This document shows positions 45,950 to 54,566 of a stretch of DNA of 64,000 bases, piece after piece. How positions within the stretch are numbered: the stretch's first letter is position 1; each line of letters starts with the position of its first letter. A program made the position numbers and the translations under genes. This DNA is from Aliivibrio fischeri ATCC 7744 = JCM 18803 = DSM 507 (GTDB taxonomy: Bacteria > Pseudomonadota > Gammaproteobacteria > Enterobacterales > Vibrionaceae). The notes under the pieces were generated by a model. The model did not search any database. It was given only the letters and a program-made list of their open reading frames with translations, and was not told the DNA's origin. Where the stretch lies: positions 2,170,001-2,234,000 of the forward strand of contig NZ_CP092712.1 of NCBI RefSeq assembly GCF_023983475.1, written 5' to 3'.

Positions 45950-47128
45950 TTATTTGCTACTCAACTGATAAGCATGAATAACAGGCATTGTTTCTTCTGA
46001 TTGTTCAGTTGTTTCAGATTCTTCAATAATAGGCTCTTCCATTGTTTGCTCTTCAGCAACAGGAGTAACTTGCTCTATTGCAGCATCATTAACATCAAGC
46101 TCTGCATTTTCAATCGCTTTATCTTCTTCAATTACTTCAGGGATAAGAGAAAGCGCTTTATTTTTACTTAGTAACTCTTGATTAAATTGCTCAGAATCAC
46201 CGAGTAAGTTTAGCGTGTAAGTCACTTTATTGCCTTGAATCGTATCAACTTGAACACTTGCTACAGAATTTAATTGCTTAAGTTGTTTTTCAATCGTAAA
46301 AAACGCTCGTGTTGAATGAATTCCTTCAATTGAGATCATTTCAGACTGACTAACTACAGCACCTAAATTTTTGGTGTATTTCTTAGCAAAGTAATCACTG
46401 ACATTATTTACCATATCAGCAAGTTGAACCGCTCCAGATTCTCGACCTTCTAACGGTTTTGTTGATGTCGTAGGCAAATACTGTGGTGTAGTATCAAACA
46501 ATGTCCAAGATGAACTATTACCACGCACTTTTACCACAAGAATAGCTTGAGGGTTATAACGTTCACTTGCATCTGCAATTGGCTTTTTGAAATTACCCCA
46601 TAAGTCTGGAATTTCAATTGATGTTACATCATCAAAATCACCAACAGGGAACATAACAGGCAATCCACGCTCATTTGCCGCTTCTTTAATTCGTGTAATT
46701 AACGAATTATTTGATTGTTCCCAAATAATGCTTCTTTGATAGTTATATTCATTAACAATCCAAACCAATACTGACTTACGAGGCGTTTCCCAAATACTTT
46801 GCTCAGATTGAGTCAGTAGGTTAAGTACCATTTTTGAATTATAACCAAGCTTCATTGCACGAGGTGCATCGTCATATTCAACAAAGCTCATTTGTGTTAC
46901 GTAGCGATCACTTTGTGTTAGCGCTTTTTTTATCACCTCATTTTGAGCAATATCAGTTTGCCCTGATACCTTGATAAGCACATTCACTAAACCTTCTTGT
47001 TTAGCAATATTTTCTGCTTTATCAGATCCTGTTAATTGCACTTCAGTATGATAAAGATCGTTTTGCTGTTGAGCAAAAACCGGTCCTGTAACCATACACA
47101 TTAATAAACACAAAATACGTAACATCAA
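45950..47128 (-). CDS. DUF2066 exported protein
   Basis: 392 residues with a signal peptide (MLRILCLLMCMVTGPVFAQQ). The body contains DLYHTEVQLTGSDKAENIAK and EGLVNVLIKVSGQTDIAQNE, the DUF2066 signature. The C-terminal 70 residues are acidic and Glu/Thr-rich, low in complexity. It is probably periplasmic, of unknown function, and found in vibrios and relatives next to the purM/upp region. Divergent from uraA. Confidence 0.87.
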   Translation of the reverse strand: MMLRILCLLMCMVTGPVFAQQQNDLYHTEVQLTGSDKAENIAKQEGLVNVLIKVSGQTDIAQNEVIKKALTQSDRYVTQMSFVEYDDAPRAMKLGYNSKMVLNLLTQSEQSIWETPRKSVLVWIVNEYNYQRSIIWEQSNNSLITRIKEAANERGLPVMFPVGDFDDVTSIEIPDLWGNFKKPIADASERYNPQAILVVKVRGNSSSWTLFDTTPQYLPTTSTKPLEGRESGAVQLADMVNNVSDYFAKKYTKNLGAVVSQSEMISIEGIHSTRAFFTIEKQLKQLNSVASVQVDTIQGNKVTYTLNLLGDSEQFNQELLSKNKALSLIPEVIEEDKAIENAELDVNDAAIEQVTPVAEEQTMEEPIIEESETTEQSEETMPVIHAYQLSSK

Positions 47129-47325
47129 ACAACCTATAATTACTTTTATAATTTACCGCCGATAATAAGGGCTATCCTTTTATTCAGCAAGGAATTGAGT
47201 TGACCAAGATCTAAATTTCATACCATTAGAGAGCAACTTTTATAAAAAGTTTTATTTTTTCACGACCGAAATCAAGATATTTTTGTTTCTAATAATGATA
47301 GAATCCCTCAAATTCACTACTGGAA

Positions 47326-48582
47326 ATGGAAATGCTTTATAATTTATTTCAGGGATTTCAAATGCTATTTGTTGCATTTGGTGCACTTGTGCTTGTCCCC
47401 CTCCTTACTGGCCTAGATCCCAATGTTGCTCTATTTGGTGCTGGTGTCGGTACCCTACTCTTTCAATTAGTTACACGTCGTTCTGTTCCTATCTTCCTCG
47501 CTTCTTCCTTTGCTTTTATCGCTCCAATTATCTACGGAACCCAAACATGGGGGATCCCAGCTACAATGGGCGGCCTAATGGTTGCTGGTTTAGTTTATGT
47601 CGCTTTGGGCGCTGTAATTAAAGTAAGAGGTGTGGCTTTTATCCATAAATTACTGCCTCCAGTTGTCGTTGGTCCGGTTATTATGGTGATTGGTTTAGGA
47701 TTAGCACCAACAGCAGTGAATATGGCACTAGGTAAAACAGGCGATGGCGCTTATCAACTTGTTGATGGTCAATTAGCAATGTGGATTGCTGCGGCTTCAT
47801 TATTTACTACGATTGCCGTTAGTGTTTTTTCAAAAGGATTCTTTAAGCTTCTTCCAATTTTATCAGGCATCGTAGTTGGCTACTCTCTTAGCCTTATGTT
47901 TGGTGTTGTTGATTTTACCCCAGTTCATCAAGCCGCTTGGTTTGCACTACCTAACTTCACTTTCCCTGAGTTCAACATTAATGCGATTCTGTTTATGATC
48001 CCAGTTGCAATCGCACCTGCTGTTGAACACGTTGGCGACATGCTTGCAATTTCAAACGTGACAGGAAAAGATTACCTTAAAAAACCAGGGCTGCACCGCA
48101 CCATCACAGGCGACGGTATTGCAACAATGGCCGCTTCTTTCATTGGTGCACCACCAAATACAACATACAGTGAAGTGACCGGTGCTGTAATGCTTACTAA
48201 AGCTTTTAACCCGGTAATCATGACATGGGCTGCTGTGTGTGCCATTGTTCTTGCGTTAGTAGGTAAATTAGGTGCAATACTACAAACCATTCCAGTTCCG
48301 GTAATGGGCGGTATTATGATTTTATTATTTGGTTCTATTGCGACAGTAGGTCTAAATACGTTGATTAAAAACCAAGTTGACTTGCATAAGGCTCGTAACC
48401 TTACGATTGTTGGCGTAACGCTTGTTTTCGGTATTGGTGGTATGGCGGTAGGTATTGGTGACTTTAACCTTCAAGGTGTAAGTCTTTGCGGTATCGTTGC
48501 TATTACTCTGAATTTAATTCTTCCAAATGACTTAGGTGAAAGCCACGTTGTTGATAATGCACAAATGGAAGAAGATAAATAG
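47326..48582 (+). CDS. uraA: Uracil permease UraA
   Basis: 418 residues, nucleobase-cation symporter family with about 14 membrane segments. Family motifs are PAVEHVGDMLAISNVTGKDY and IGAPPNTTYSEVTGAVMLTK. It imports uracil, which the convergent upp gene product turns into UMP. After the stop codon come a heptamer repeat and a terminator. Confidence 0.95.
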   Translation: MEMLYNLFQGFQMLFVAFGALVLVPLLTGLDPNVALFGAGVGTLLFQLVTRRSVPIFLASSFAFIAPIIYGTQTWGIPATMGGLMVAGLVYVALGAVIKVRGVAFIHKLLPPVVVGPVIMVIGLGLAPTAVNMALGKTGDGAYQLVDGQLAMWIAAASLFTTIAVSVFSKGFFKLLPILSGIVVGYSLSLMFGVVDFTPVHQAAWFALPNFTFPEFNINAILFMIPVAIAPAVEHVGDMLAISNVTGKDYLKKPGLHRTITGDGIATMAASFIGAPPNTTYSEVTGAVMLTKAFNPVIMTWAAVCAIVLALVGKLGAILQTIPVPVMGGIMILLFGSIATVGLNTLIKNQVDLHKARNLTIVGVTLVFGIGGMAVGIGDFNLQGVSLCGIVAITLNLILPNDLGESHVVDNAQMEEDK

Positions 48583-48587
48583 ATTAA

Positions 48588-48636
48588 GGGTCTAGGGTCT
48601 AGGGTCTAGGGTCTAGGGTCTAGGGTCTAGGGTCTA
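48588..48636. repeat. Seven perfect copies of the heptamer GGGTCTA
   Basis: Exactly seven uninterrupted 7-bp units beginning 6 bp after the uraA stop codon and ending just before the terminator. It is telomere-like in look but internal. The perfect copy identity suggests recent slippage expansion. The unit shares CTAGG/TAGGG words with the minus strand of the 40-bp array after flgN. Confidence 0.95.
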
Positions 48637-48640
48637 GATA

Positions 48641-48680
48641 ATAAAAAAGCTTGATGATTAACACATCAAGCTTTTTTTTA
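48641..48680. terminator. Bidirectional terminator between uraA and upp
   Basis: AAAAAGCTTGATG / CATCAAGCTTTTT stem, 7-nt loop, long A- and T-runs. It ends both convergent genes. Confidence 0.92.
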
Positions 48681-48707
48681 ATTCTTCTTTCTGGTTTCTA
48701 AACTAAA

Positions 48708-49334
48708 TTATTTAGTACCAAAGATCTTATCACCAGCATCGCCTAGACCAGGTACGATGTAACCTTTGTCATTTAGCTTCTCATCAATAGCTGCTGTGTA
48801 AAGCTCTACATCTGGGTGCGCTTTTTCTAATGCTTCAATACCTTCTGGAGCAGCAACAAGCACAAGAACTTTAAAGTGCTTACAACCTTTCTCTTTAAGA
48901 AGATCCAGAGTTGCAATCATAGAACCGCCAGTAGCTAGCATTGGGTCAACAACAAGAGCAATACGCTCATCGATGTTAGAAGCCAATTTGTTGAAGTATG
49001 GTACAGGTTCTAGTGTTTCTTCGTCACGGTAAATACCAACAACACTGATACGTGCGCTTGGGATATGCTCAAGAACACCATCCATCATACCAAGACCAGC
49101 ACGAAGAATTGGAACAACAGTTACTTTTTTACCTTTAATTTGGTCAACTTCAACAGGGCCATTCCAGCCGTTGATAGTTACTTTTTCTGTTTCAAAATCT
49201 GATGTTGCTTCATAAGTAAGTAGGCTACCTACTTCCGTTGCTAATTCACGAAAACGTTTAGTACTGATCTCGCCTTCGCGCATTAAACCAATTTTATGTT
49301 TTATTAGCGGGTGTTTTACTTCAACAACTTTCAT
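48708..49334 (-). CDS. upp: Uracil phosphoribosyltransferase Upp
   Basis: 208 residues from the ATG at 49334 ([20 protein letters not shown]), with GGAG 7 bp upstream; the size equals E. coli Upp. It makes UMP from uracil and PRPP. The PRPP-binding loop is [20 protein letters not shown] at about 128-147, and the uracil-binding C-terminus [18 protein letters not shown] is present. Divergent from purM, with which it shares a gap holding a PurR-like operator. Confidence 0.97.
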   Translation of the reverse strand: MKVVEVKHPLIKHKIGLMREGEISTKRFRELATEVGSLLTYEATSDFETEKVTINGWNGPVEVDQIKGKKVTVVPILRAGLGMMDGVLEHIPSARISVVGIYRDEETLEPVPYFNKLASNIDERIALVVDPMLATGGSMIATLDLLKEKGCKHFKVLVLVAAPEGIEALEKAHPDVELYTAAIDEKLNDKGYIVPGLGDAGDKIFGTK

Positions 49335-49479
49335 TTCTGACTCCAGATACATTAATCAAACCTTCTAATTATACATACTTTTTCATTAAAAAATTAAGTT
49401 ATATGAAAATAATTCACTAGCATTGAAATCGTTTACCGAGTTTATTATTTTTTATTACAAAAATTATGCAAAATTCCTT

Positions 49480-49495
49480 ACGCAAACGTTTCCCT
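49480..49495. promoter_or_regulatory. PurR operator upstream of purM
   Basis: ACGCAAACGTTTCCCT, nearly the full PurR consensus (ACGCAAACGTTTTCNT). It is 65 bp before the purM start and upstream of an extended -10 element (TGTTAGAAT near 49509-49517), so bound PurR with hypoxanthine or guanine would cover the promoter. It may also influence divergent upp. Confidence 0.85.
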
Positions 49496-49559
49496 TTTTA
49501 CATTGTGCTGTTAGAATGGCGCGGATTTTTGAAATCCAACCTATGGCGAGGACACCTCC

Positions 49560-50600
49560 GTGAGCGACAACAAAACTTCTCTTAGCTACAAAGATGCTGG
49601 CGTAGACATTGATGCTGGTAATGCACTTGTTGATCGAATTAAAGGCGTAGTGAAACGCACTCGTCGTCCAGAAGTAATGGGCGGCATTGGTGGTTTTGGT
49701 GCGTTATGTGAACTTCCGACGAAATACAAGCAACCACTTTTAGTTTCAGGTACCGATGGCGTAGGTACAAAACTTCGTCTAGCACTCGATTTAAATAAGC
49801 ACGATACTATTGGTATTGACTTAGTTGCTATGTGTGTAAATGACCTAATTGTTCAAGGTGCTGAGCCACTTTTCTTCCTTGATTACTATGCAACAGGCAA
49901 ACTTGATGTTGATGTTGCTGCTGAAGTAGTTACAGGCATTGGTGAAGGCTGTATTCAAGCCGGTTGTGCATTGATTGGTGGTGAAACCGCTGAAATGCCA
50001 GGTATGTATGAAGGCGAAGATTACGATGTTGCTGGCTTCTGTGTTGGTGTTGTAGAAAAAGAAGACGTTATTGACGGAACTAAAGTTGCCGCTGGTGACG
50101 CTCTTATCGCTGTAGGTTCAAGTGGCCCACACTCAAACGGTTACTCATTAATTCGTAAGATCCTTGAAGTATCAAATGCTGATCTTAACGAAGAACTAAA
50201 TGGCAAAACTATTGCTGCTCACCTAATTGAGCCAACGAAAATCTATATTAAATCAGCGCTTAAGATGATTGCTGAGCATGATATTCATGCTATCTCACAC
50301 ATCACAGGCGGTGGTTTCTGGGAAAATATTCCACGCGTTTTACCACAAGGTACAAAAGCTGTCGTAGATGGTAACAGCTGGGAATGGCCTGCTATTTTCA
50401 ACTGGTTACAAGAGAAAGGTAACGTTGATACCTACGAAATGTACCGCACTTTCAACTGTGGTGTAGGTCTTGTTGTTGCACTTCCAAAAGAGCAAGCTGA
50501 ACAAGCCGTTGCTTTATTAAATGCTGAAGGTGAAAACGCTTGGGTTATTGGCGAAATTGCAGCAGCAGAGCAAGGCGAAGAACAAGTAGAGATCCGTTAA
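49560..50600 (+). CDS. purM: Phosphoribosylformylglycinamidine cyclo-ligase PurM (AIR synthetase)
   Basis: 346 residues, starting with GTG at 49560 (GTGAGCGACAAC), with GAGGAC before it. ATP-dependent ring closure in de novo purine synthesis. Motifs [35 protein letters not shown] and [11 protein letters not shown] are characteristic. A PurR-like operator controls it. purN follows after a terminator, unlike the tight purMN operon of E. coli. Confidence 0.98.
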
Positions 50601-50638
50601 TCGTTCTTTAAACTTTGACTTAGTTCATAAAGAAAAAA

Positions 50639-50673
50639 TAAAAGGTGATCATTTAATCGATCACCTTTTTTAT
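50639..50673. terminator. Terminator between purM and purN
   Basis: AAAAGGTGATC / GATCACCTTTT with an 8-nt loop and a T-run, 39 bp after purM. It makes purN expression at least partly independent. Confidence 0.85.
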
Positions 50674-50726
50674 AGCTATTATTTATGTTCGAATAGTTCT
50701 CATTACAAATTAAAAAGATAGGTATG

Positions 50727-51365
50727 ATGAAGAATATTGTTGTTTTAGTTTCAGGCAATGGCAGCAACTTACAAGCCTTTATTGATGCTTGTGGCAATAA
50801 AATCCCTAATGCACGTATCGCTGCTGTTATTTCTAACAAAAGTGACGCTTACGGATTACAGAGAGCCATTGATGCTGATATTAATGTGCATTCTTTAAAT
50901 GCCAAAGCATATGACAGTCGTGAGCTATATGATGACGCTCTAGCTACTCTAATCGACCTTCACAAACCCGATGTCATTATCCTTGCTGGATTTATGCGAA
51001 TTTTAAGTGAAGCATTTGTCACTCGATACCAAGGAAAAATGCTCAATATCCATCCTTCTCTTTTGCCAAAATACACGGGATTACATACTCATCAACGTGC
51101 TATTGATGCTGGAGATAAAGAACATGGAACAAGTGTGCATTTTGTCACTCCAGAATTAGATGGTGGACCTGTTATCCTCCAAGCTAAAGTTCCTATCTTT
51201 GAACATGATAATGCAGAAGATGTAGCATCTCGTGTACAAGCCCAAGAACATGTCATTTACCCTATGGTAGCGAATTGGTTGGTAGAAGAAAGATTAACCA
51301 TGGTCGATGGGAAAGCGATTCTTGATGGTATCGAATTAGGTCTATCCGGTTTAGAAACGGAATAG
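50727..51365 (+). CDS. purN: Phosphoribosylglycinamide formyltransferase PurN
   Basis: 212 residues from the ATG at 50727; the adjacent ATG at 50724 is too close to AGG. It transfers a formyl group from 10-formyl-THF to GAR in purine synthesis. VLVSGNGSNLQAFIDAC at about 5-21 is the GAR-binding loop, and GFMRILSEAFV, NIHPSLLPKYTGLHTHQRAI and GTSVHFVTPELDGGPVI contain the catalytic Asn, His and Asp. Confidence 0.97.
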   Translation: MKNIVVLVSGNGSNLQAFIDACGNKIPNARIAAVISNKSDAYGLQRAIDADINVHSLNAKAYDSRELYDDALATLIDLHKPDVIILAGFMRILSEAFVTRYQGKMLNIHPSLLPKYTGLHTHQRAIDAGDKEHGTSVHFVTPELDGGPVILQAKVPIFEHDNAEDVASRVQAQEHVIYPMVANWLVEERLTMVDGKAILDGIELGLSGLETE

Positions 51366-51368
51366 ATG

Positions 51369-51403
51369 CAAAAAAGCCGCTTTAATAACTAAGCGGCTTT
51401 TTA
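51369..51403. terminator. Terminator after purN
   Basis: AAAAAGCCGCTT / AAGCGGCTTTTT stem with an 8-nt loop. It lies 11 bp before the insertion sequence and would shield it from purN transcription. Confidence 0.9.
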
Positions 51404-51420
51404 AGTTCTATGTATGTCTC

Positions 51421-51449
51421 GTCCTGAAATGTGTTTACACATTTAGGAC
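51421..51449 (+). promoter_or_regulatory. Hairpin in the IS left end that covers the orfA ribosome-binding site
   Basis: GTCCT(G)AAATGTG pairs with CACATTTAGGAC: a 12-bp stem with one bulge and a 4-nt loop. The right arm contains AGGA (51445-51448), the ribosome-binding site seven bases before the orfA ATG. Transcripts entering from outside the IS would fold and hide it; a transcript starting inside would lack the left arm. IS10 and IS50 use this type of protection. Confidence 0.65.
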
Positions 51450-51455
51450 TTTTAT

Positions 51456-51854
51456 ATGACAAATCAAGAAAAAACAAAGAATAAGCGAACTCAACGCGAT
51501 TATTCATTAGGCTTTAAATTGCAGCTTGTTGCCGCTATAGAAAAAGGCGATATGACCTATAAGCAAGCTCAAAACATTTATGGCATTCAAGGTCGATCTA
51601 CCGTACTTACTTGGTTAAGAAAACACGGTAAGATGGACTGGTCTCAATCACCTAAGATTATTATGCCTAAATCCCCGAAAGCGAAAGAATCGCCTGCACA
51701 AAAAATTAAACGTTTAGAGCGAGAGCTTGATGATGAAAGAATGCGTAATTTATTACTTAATGAAGTAGTGAATATCATGGACGCAGAACATGGTGCAGGC
51801 CTTAGAAAAAAGTATATTGCCAAGGAGCAAGAAGTCTTCAAAAGCAGAAAATGA
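51456..51854 (+). CDS. IS3-family transposase OrfA
   Basis: 132 residues. An N-terminal helix-turn-helix (RDYSLGFKLQLVAAIEKGDM, then YKQAQNIYGIQGRSTVLTWL) and a C-terminal coiled coil (AQKIKRLERELDDERMRNLL) match IS3-family OrfA, which binds the terminal repeats. It ends in an ATGA overlap with orfB. Confidence 0.93.
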   Translation: MTNQEKTKNKRTQRDYSLGFKLQLVAAIEKGDMTYKQAQNIYGIQGRSTVLTWLRKHGKMDWSQSPKIIMPKSPKAKESPAQKIKRLERELDDERMRNLLLNEVVNIMDAEHGAGLRKKYIAKEQEVFKSRK

Positions 51855-52684
51855 TCAGCTTAGAGCGAGCTAGTCAGCTACTTGGCATTACAAGACAATG
51901 TATATACCAACAAGAACGTAGAGCTCTGAAACGTGCCGTTGAACTTTCACCGGTTAAAAATATGGTGCAAGAAATTCGTCGATATATGCCTCGTATTGGA
52001 GGTAAAAAATTATATTTTTTACTTAAGCCCAAATTCATCACTCATGGCATAAAGTTAGGCAGAGATAACTTTTTTTCCTATTTAAGAAATGAGTGCTTAT
52101 TAGTAAAACCTAAACGAAGTTATACAAAAACTACCTATAGTAAGCATTGGATGAAAAAACATCCTAATTTACTTAAAGAAGTAACACCTCAAGCATCTGA
52201 AGAGGTTTTTGTTAGTGATATCACTTACGTTCAATCACAAAAAGGTATTCATTATTTATCTTTAGTAACAGATGCTTATAGTCGAAAGATAATGGGATAT
52301 GAATTAAGTGATGAAATGAAAGCTACTGATGTAGTCAAAGCTCTTGATATGGCGATAGATAGCCGTCAATATCAAAGGAGTACGATTCATCATTCAGACC
52401 GAGGATTACAGTATTGTTCAAAGGTTTATCAGGAAAAATTGAATAAAAATGATATTAAGCCATCAATGACGGATGGTTATGATTGCTATCAAAATGCATT
52501 AGCAGAGCGAATAAATGGGATACTTAAACAAGAGTTTCTTTTGTATGACTGTAAAGATTTAGAGGAGTTAAGGCATTTAGTTGAAGAATCTATTTTTATT
52601 TATAATGAAATGCGGCCACATTTAAGCTTGGGAATGAGTACACCAAATCAAGTACACAAAAAAGCCAAGTGCGTACGCACTTAG
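51851..52684 (+). CDS. IS3-family transposase OrfB (DDE integrase domain)
   Basis: 277 residues with an rve integrase core: first catalytic Asp in VFVSDITYVQSQKG, second in IHHSDRGLQYCS, Glu in QNALAERINGILKQEFLL. It overlaps orfA by 4 bp (ATGA) in the -1 frame. It could be made by reinitiation as OrfB or by frameshifting as an OrfAB fusion; no classical A6G slippery run was seen at the junction. Appears intact. Confidence 0.94.
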   Translation: MISLERASQLLGITRQCIYQQERRALKRAVELSPVKNMVQEIRRYMPRIGGKKLYFLLKPKFITHGIKLGRDNFFSYLRNECLLVKPKRSYTKTTYSKHWMKKHPNLLKEVTPQASEEVFVSDITYVQSQKGIHYLSLVTDAYSRKIMGYELSDEMKATDVVKALDMAIDSRQYQRSTIHHSDRGLQYCSKVYQEKLNKNDIKPSMTDGYDCYQNALAERINGILKQEFLLYDCKDLEELRHLVEESIFIYNEMRPHLSLGMSTPNQVHKKAKCVRT

Positions 52685-52736
52685 CTTTCAATTAAAAATC
52701 GTCAACGTATTTTAGGACGAGACAGTACTTTTAATG

Positions 52737-53570
52737 CTAAAGAGCACTATTTACTGGACATTCAGATGGAGGTGGTGCCATGTCAGGAACCGTATCGTGG
52801 TTTCCTGCACTCAGCTCTCCAAAATGAAACAACGCGTACTCACCGACTTTCATTTTACGCCACTCTTCATTATCCGTCAGAGGTTGCGTAGCTATAATCG
52901 AAACAACATCGTTTGGGGTTGTCTCTTTATGAAAATCAATCGTTACGTCTTCATCAATTAAGGAGGCTTGACCAAAAGGTGCTCTTCGAGTTATCCAATG
53001 CAAATTATTTGAACAGTAAGTCATCACATACTCACCATCACTTAATAGCATATTGAATACCCCTAAGCTTCTTAAATGATCACTACACTCAGAAACAAAC
53101 TCAAACATCAGCATCATATCTTGAGGTGGTTCAGGATACTTATCTTCTAATTGATTTAATAACCAACAAAAAGCGCGTTCACTGTCTGTCTCACCAACAG
53201 GCCGAAAACGTCCTGTAGATAATTGGTCAAACCCCGTTAGTTGACCATTGTGAGCAAACGTCCAATACTTCCCCCATAACTCACGAGTAAAAGGGTGTGT
53301 ATTTTCAAGGTTTACATCACCTCGATTCGCTTGCCTAATGTGACTGACTACCGCTTTGCTTTTTATTGGGTAATCTTGAACAAGTTCAGCTATTTTTGAA
53401 TGACAACTTGGCGTAGGGTCTTTAAATGTACGAAATCCTTTCCCTTCATAAAAAGTAATTCCCCAACCGTCACGGTGTGGTCCTGTATTACCACCACGCT
53501 GAACTAATCCTTTAAAACTAAAACAAATATCTGTTGGTACATTAGCACTCATTCCGAGCAGTTCACACAT
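52737..53570 (-). CDS. yafJ: Class II glutamine amidotransferase YafJ-like
   Basis: 277 residues beginning MCELLGMSANVPTDICFSFK; the nucleophilic cysteine is Cys2, exposed after Met removal. VQRGGNTGPHRDGWGITFYE, VSHIRQANRGDV and FAHNGQL are the Ntn-hydrolase glutaminase motifs. No synthase domain is attached. The substrate accepting the ammonia is unknown. It is downstream of gmhA, as in E. coli fadE-gmhA-yafJ. The IS lies 10 bp after its stop. Confidence 0.93.
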   Translation of the reverse strand: MCELLGMSANVPTDICFSFKGLVQRGGNTGPHRDGWGITFYEGKGFRTFKDPTPSCHSKIAELVQDYPIKSKAVVSHIRQANRGDVNLENTHPFTRELWGKYWTFAHNGQLTGFDQLSTGRFRPVGETDSERAFCWLLNQLEDKYPEPPQDMMLMFEFVSECSDHLRSLGVFNMLLSDGEYVMTYCSNNLHWITRRAPFGQASLIDEDVTIDFHKETTPNDVVSIIATQPLTDNEEWRKMKVGEYALFHFGELSAGNHDTVPDMAPPPSECPVNSAL

Positions 53571-53642
53571 ACTTGCGTTACTCCTTTATGCGCAAAATAG
53601 CCCATCTCAACATATGAATATCAAGATAGGCTGCAAGATGGA

Positions 53643-54224
53643 TTATGCTTCCATCTCTTTTTCAATCAGTTGAATCACAATATGGATAATTTTAATGTGA
53701 ATCTCTTGAATACGGTCAGCGTAGCCAAAATGTGGTACACGGATTTCAACATCCGCAAGGCCCGCCATTTTACCGCCATCTTTACCCGTTAATGCAATTG
53801 TTTTCATGCCTTTTTCTTTTGCCGCTTCAATGGCTTTAATAATATTGCCTGAGTTACCTGATGTAGATAAACCAAACAATACATCGCCTTTTGAACCAAC
53901 CGCTTGTGTATAACGAGAAAATACATGGTCATAGCCAAAGTCGTTACTTACACAAGATAAATGGCTAGGATCTGAAATCGCAATGCCAGGGTATCCTGGG
54001 CGATTTTCACGGTAGCGGCCTGTTAACTCTTCAGCAAAGTGCATTGCATCACAGTGTGAACCACCATTACCACAAGACAGTACTTTACCACCTTGTTTAA
54101 ATGAATCAGCAATCGTTTTAGCAGCTAGCTCAATTTGAGCAATGTTTTTATCATCAGCTAAAAAGTCATTCAGTACTTGAGCGGCTTCTGTTAATTCAGA
54201 ACGGATCAGATCTTGATAAGACAT
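53643..54224 (-). CDS. gmhA: Sedoheptulose-7-phosphate isomerase GmhA
   Basis: 193 residues, SIS-fold enzyme making D-glycero-D-manno-heptose 7-phosphate for LPS inner core. [20 protein letters not shown] at about 50-69 and [20 protein letters not shown] at about 116-135 are the conserved sugar-phosphate loops. It starts the gmhA-yafJ transcript and is divergent from fadE. Confidence 0.97.
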   Translation of the reverse strand: MSYQDLIRSELTEAAQVLNDFLADDKNIAQIELAAKTIADSFKQGGKVLSCGNGGSHCDAMHFAEELTGRYRENRPGYPGIAISDPSHLSCVSNDFGYDHVFSRYTQAVGSKGDVLFGLSTSGNSGNIIKAIEAAKEKGMKTIALTGKDGGKMAGLADVEIRVPHFGYADRIQEIHIKIIHIVIQLIEKEMEA

Positions 54225-54469
54225 AGGATACTCTCTTTTATTATTTTCCCTAATTGGGGCTAATCTCAGTGTACCTATCCCCTTTTATCTTTAAAAGAGA
54301 TTCACTCTATATTTCTTCTCTCTTCTCCAAAAATATCACTCTTTCCCCTGCAAAAAAGCAGATATCACTCACTGAAAAATGAATATTGTTTATTAATTAC
54401 TCAACCTAGATCACTTTTTAACCACGAGCATTATTTACTTTTCATTAACATTAGAGCTACACTTAATTT
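54225..54469. other. gmhA/fadE intergenic region
   Basis: AT-rich, no open frame of note. It must hold the gmhA promoter and the distal fadE control region. No strong palindrome was recognised apart from the FadR-like site that follows. Confidence 0.5.
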
Positions 54470-54486
54470 AACTGGTTAGACCTCTT
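54470..54486. promoter_or_regulatory. FadR operator upstream of fadE
   Basis: AACTGGTTAGACCTCTT fits the FadR consensus (ANCTGGTCNGACNWGTT-like) with both half-sites. It lies 80 bp before the fadE start. FadR repression of fadE, relieved by long-chain acyl-CoA, is established in E. coli and Vibrio. Confidence 0.8.
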
Positions 54487-54566
54487 ACCTAAATAATAAA
54501 TTTACGACATGTAATCGTAATACCTCTGTTCCTACAAACAGAGCAGCGCCGGAAAAGGAGAATCAC

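Larger units (their letters stand above)
51415..52724 (+). mobile_element. Complete IS3-family insertion sequence (1310 bp)
   Basis: Terminal inverted repeats TGTCTCGTCCTGAAAT (51415-51430) and the complement of 52709-52724, TGTCTCGTCCTAAAAT, 15 of 16 identical, beginning TG and ending CA. They are flanked by a 3-bp direct repeat GTA at 51412-51414 and 52725-52727, the target site duplication. Two ORFs in -1 register encode OrfA and a DDE transposase. The element sits between the purN terminator and the end of yafJ, 10 bp beyond the yafJ stop codon. Intact ORFs, IRs and TSD suggest a recent, possibly still active insertion. Confidence 0.95.

Noticed and set aside
48588-48636. Telomere-like or chromosome-end signal
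   Set aside because: The heptamers are few, internal and between a stop codon and a terminator; no sign of a linear end.
50597-50839. 80-residue ORF on the minus strand over the purM/purN gap
   Set aside because: Covers the purM terminator and the start of purN; no ribosome-binding site or recognisable domain.
52734-52961. 75-residue ORF on plus right after the IS
   Set aside because: Antisense to the yafJ 3' end, which is a clear family member.
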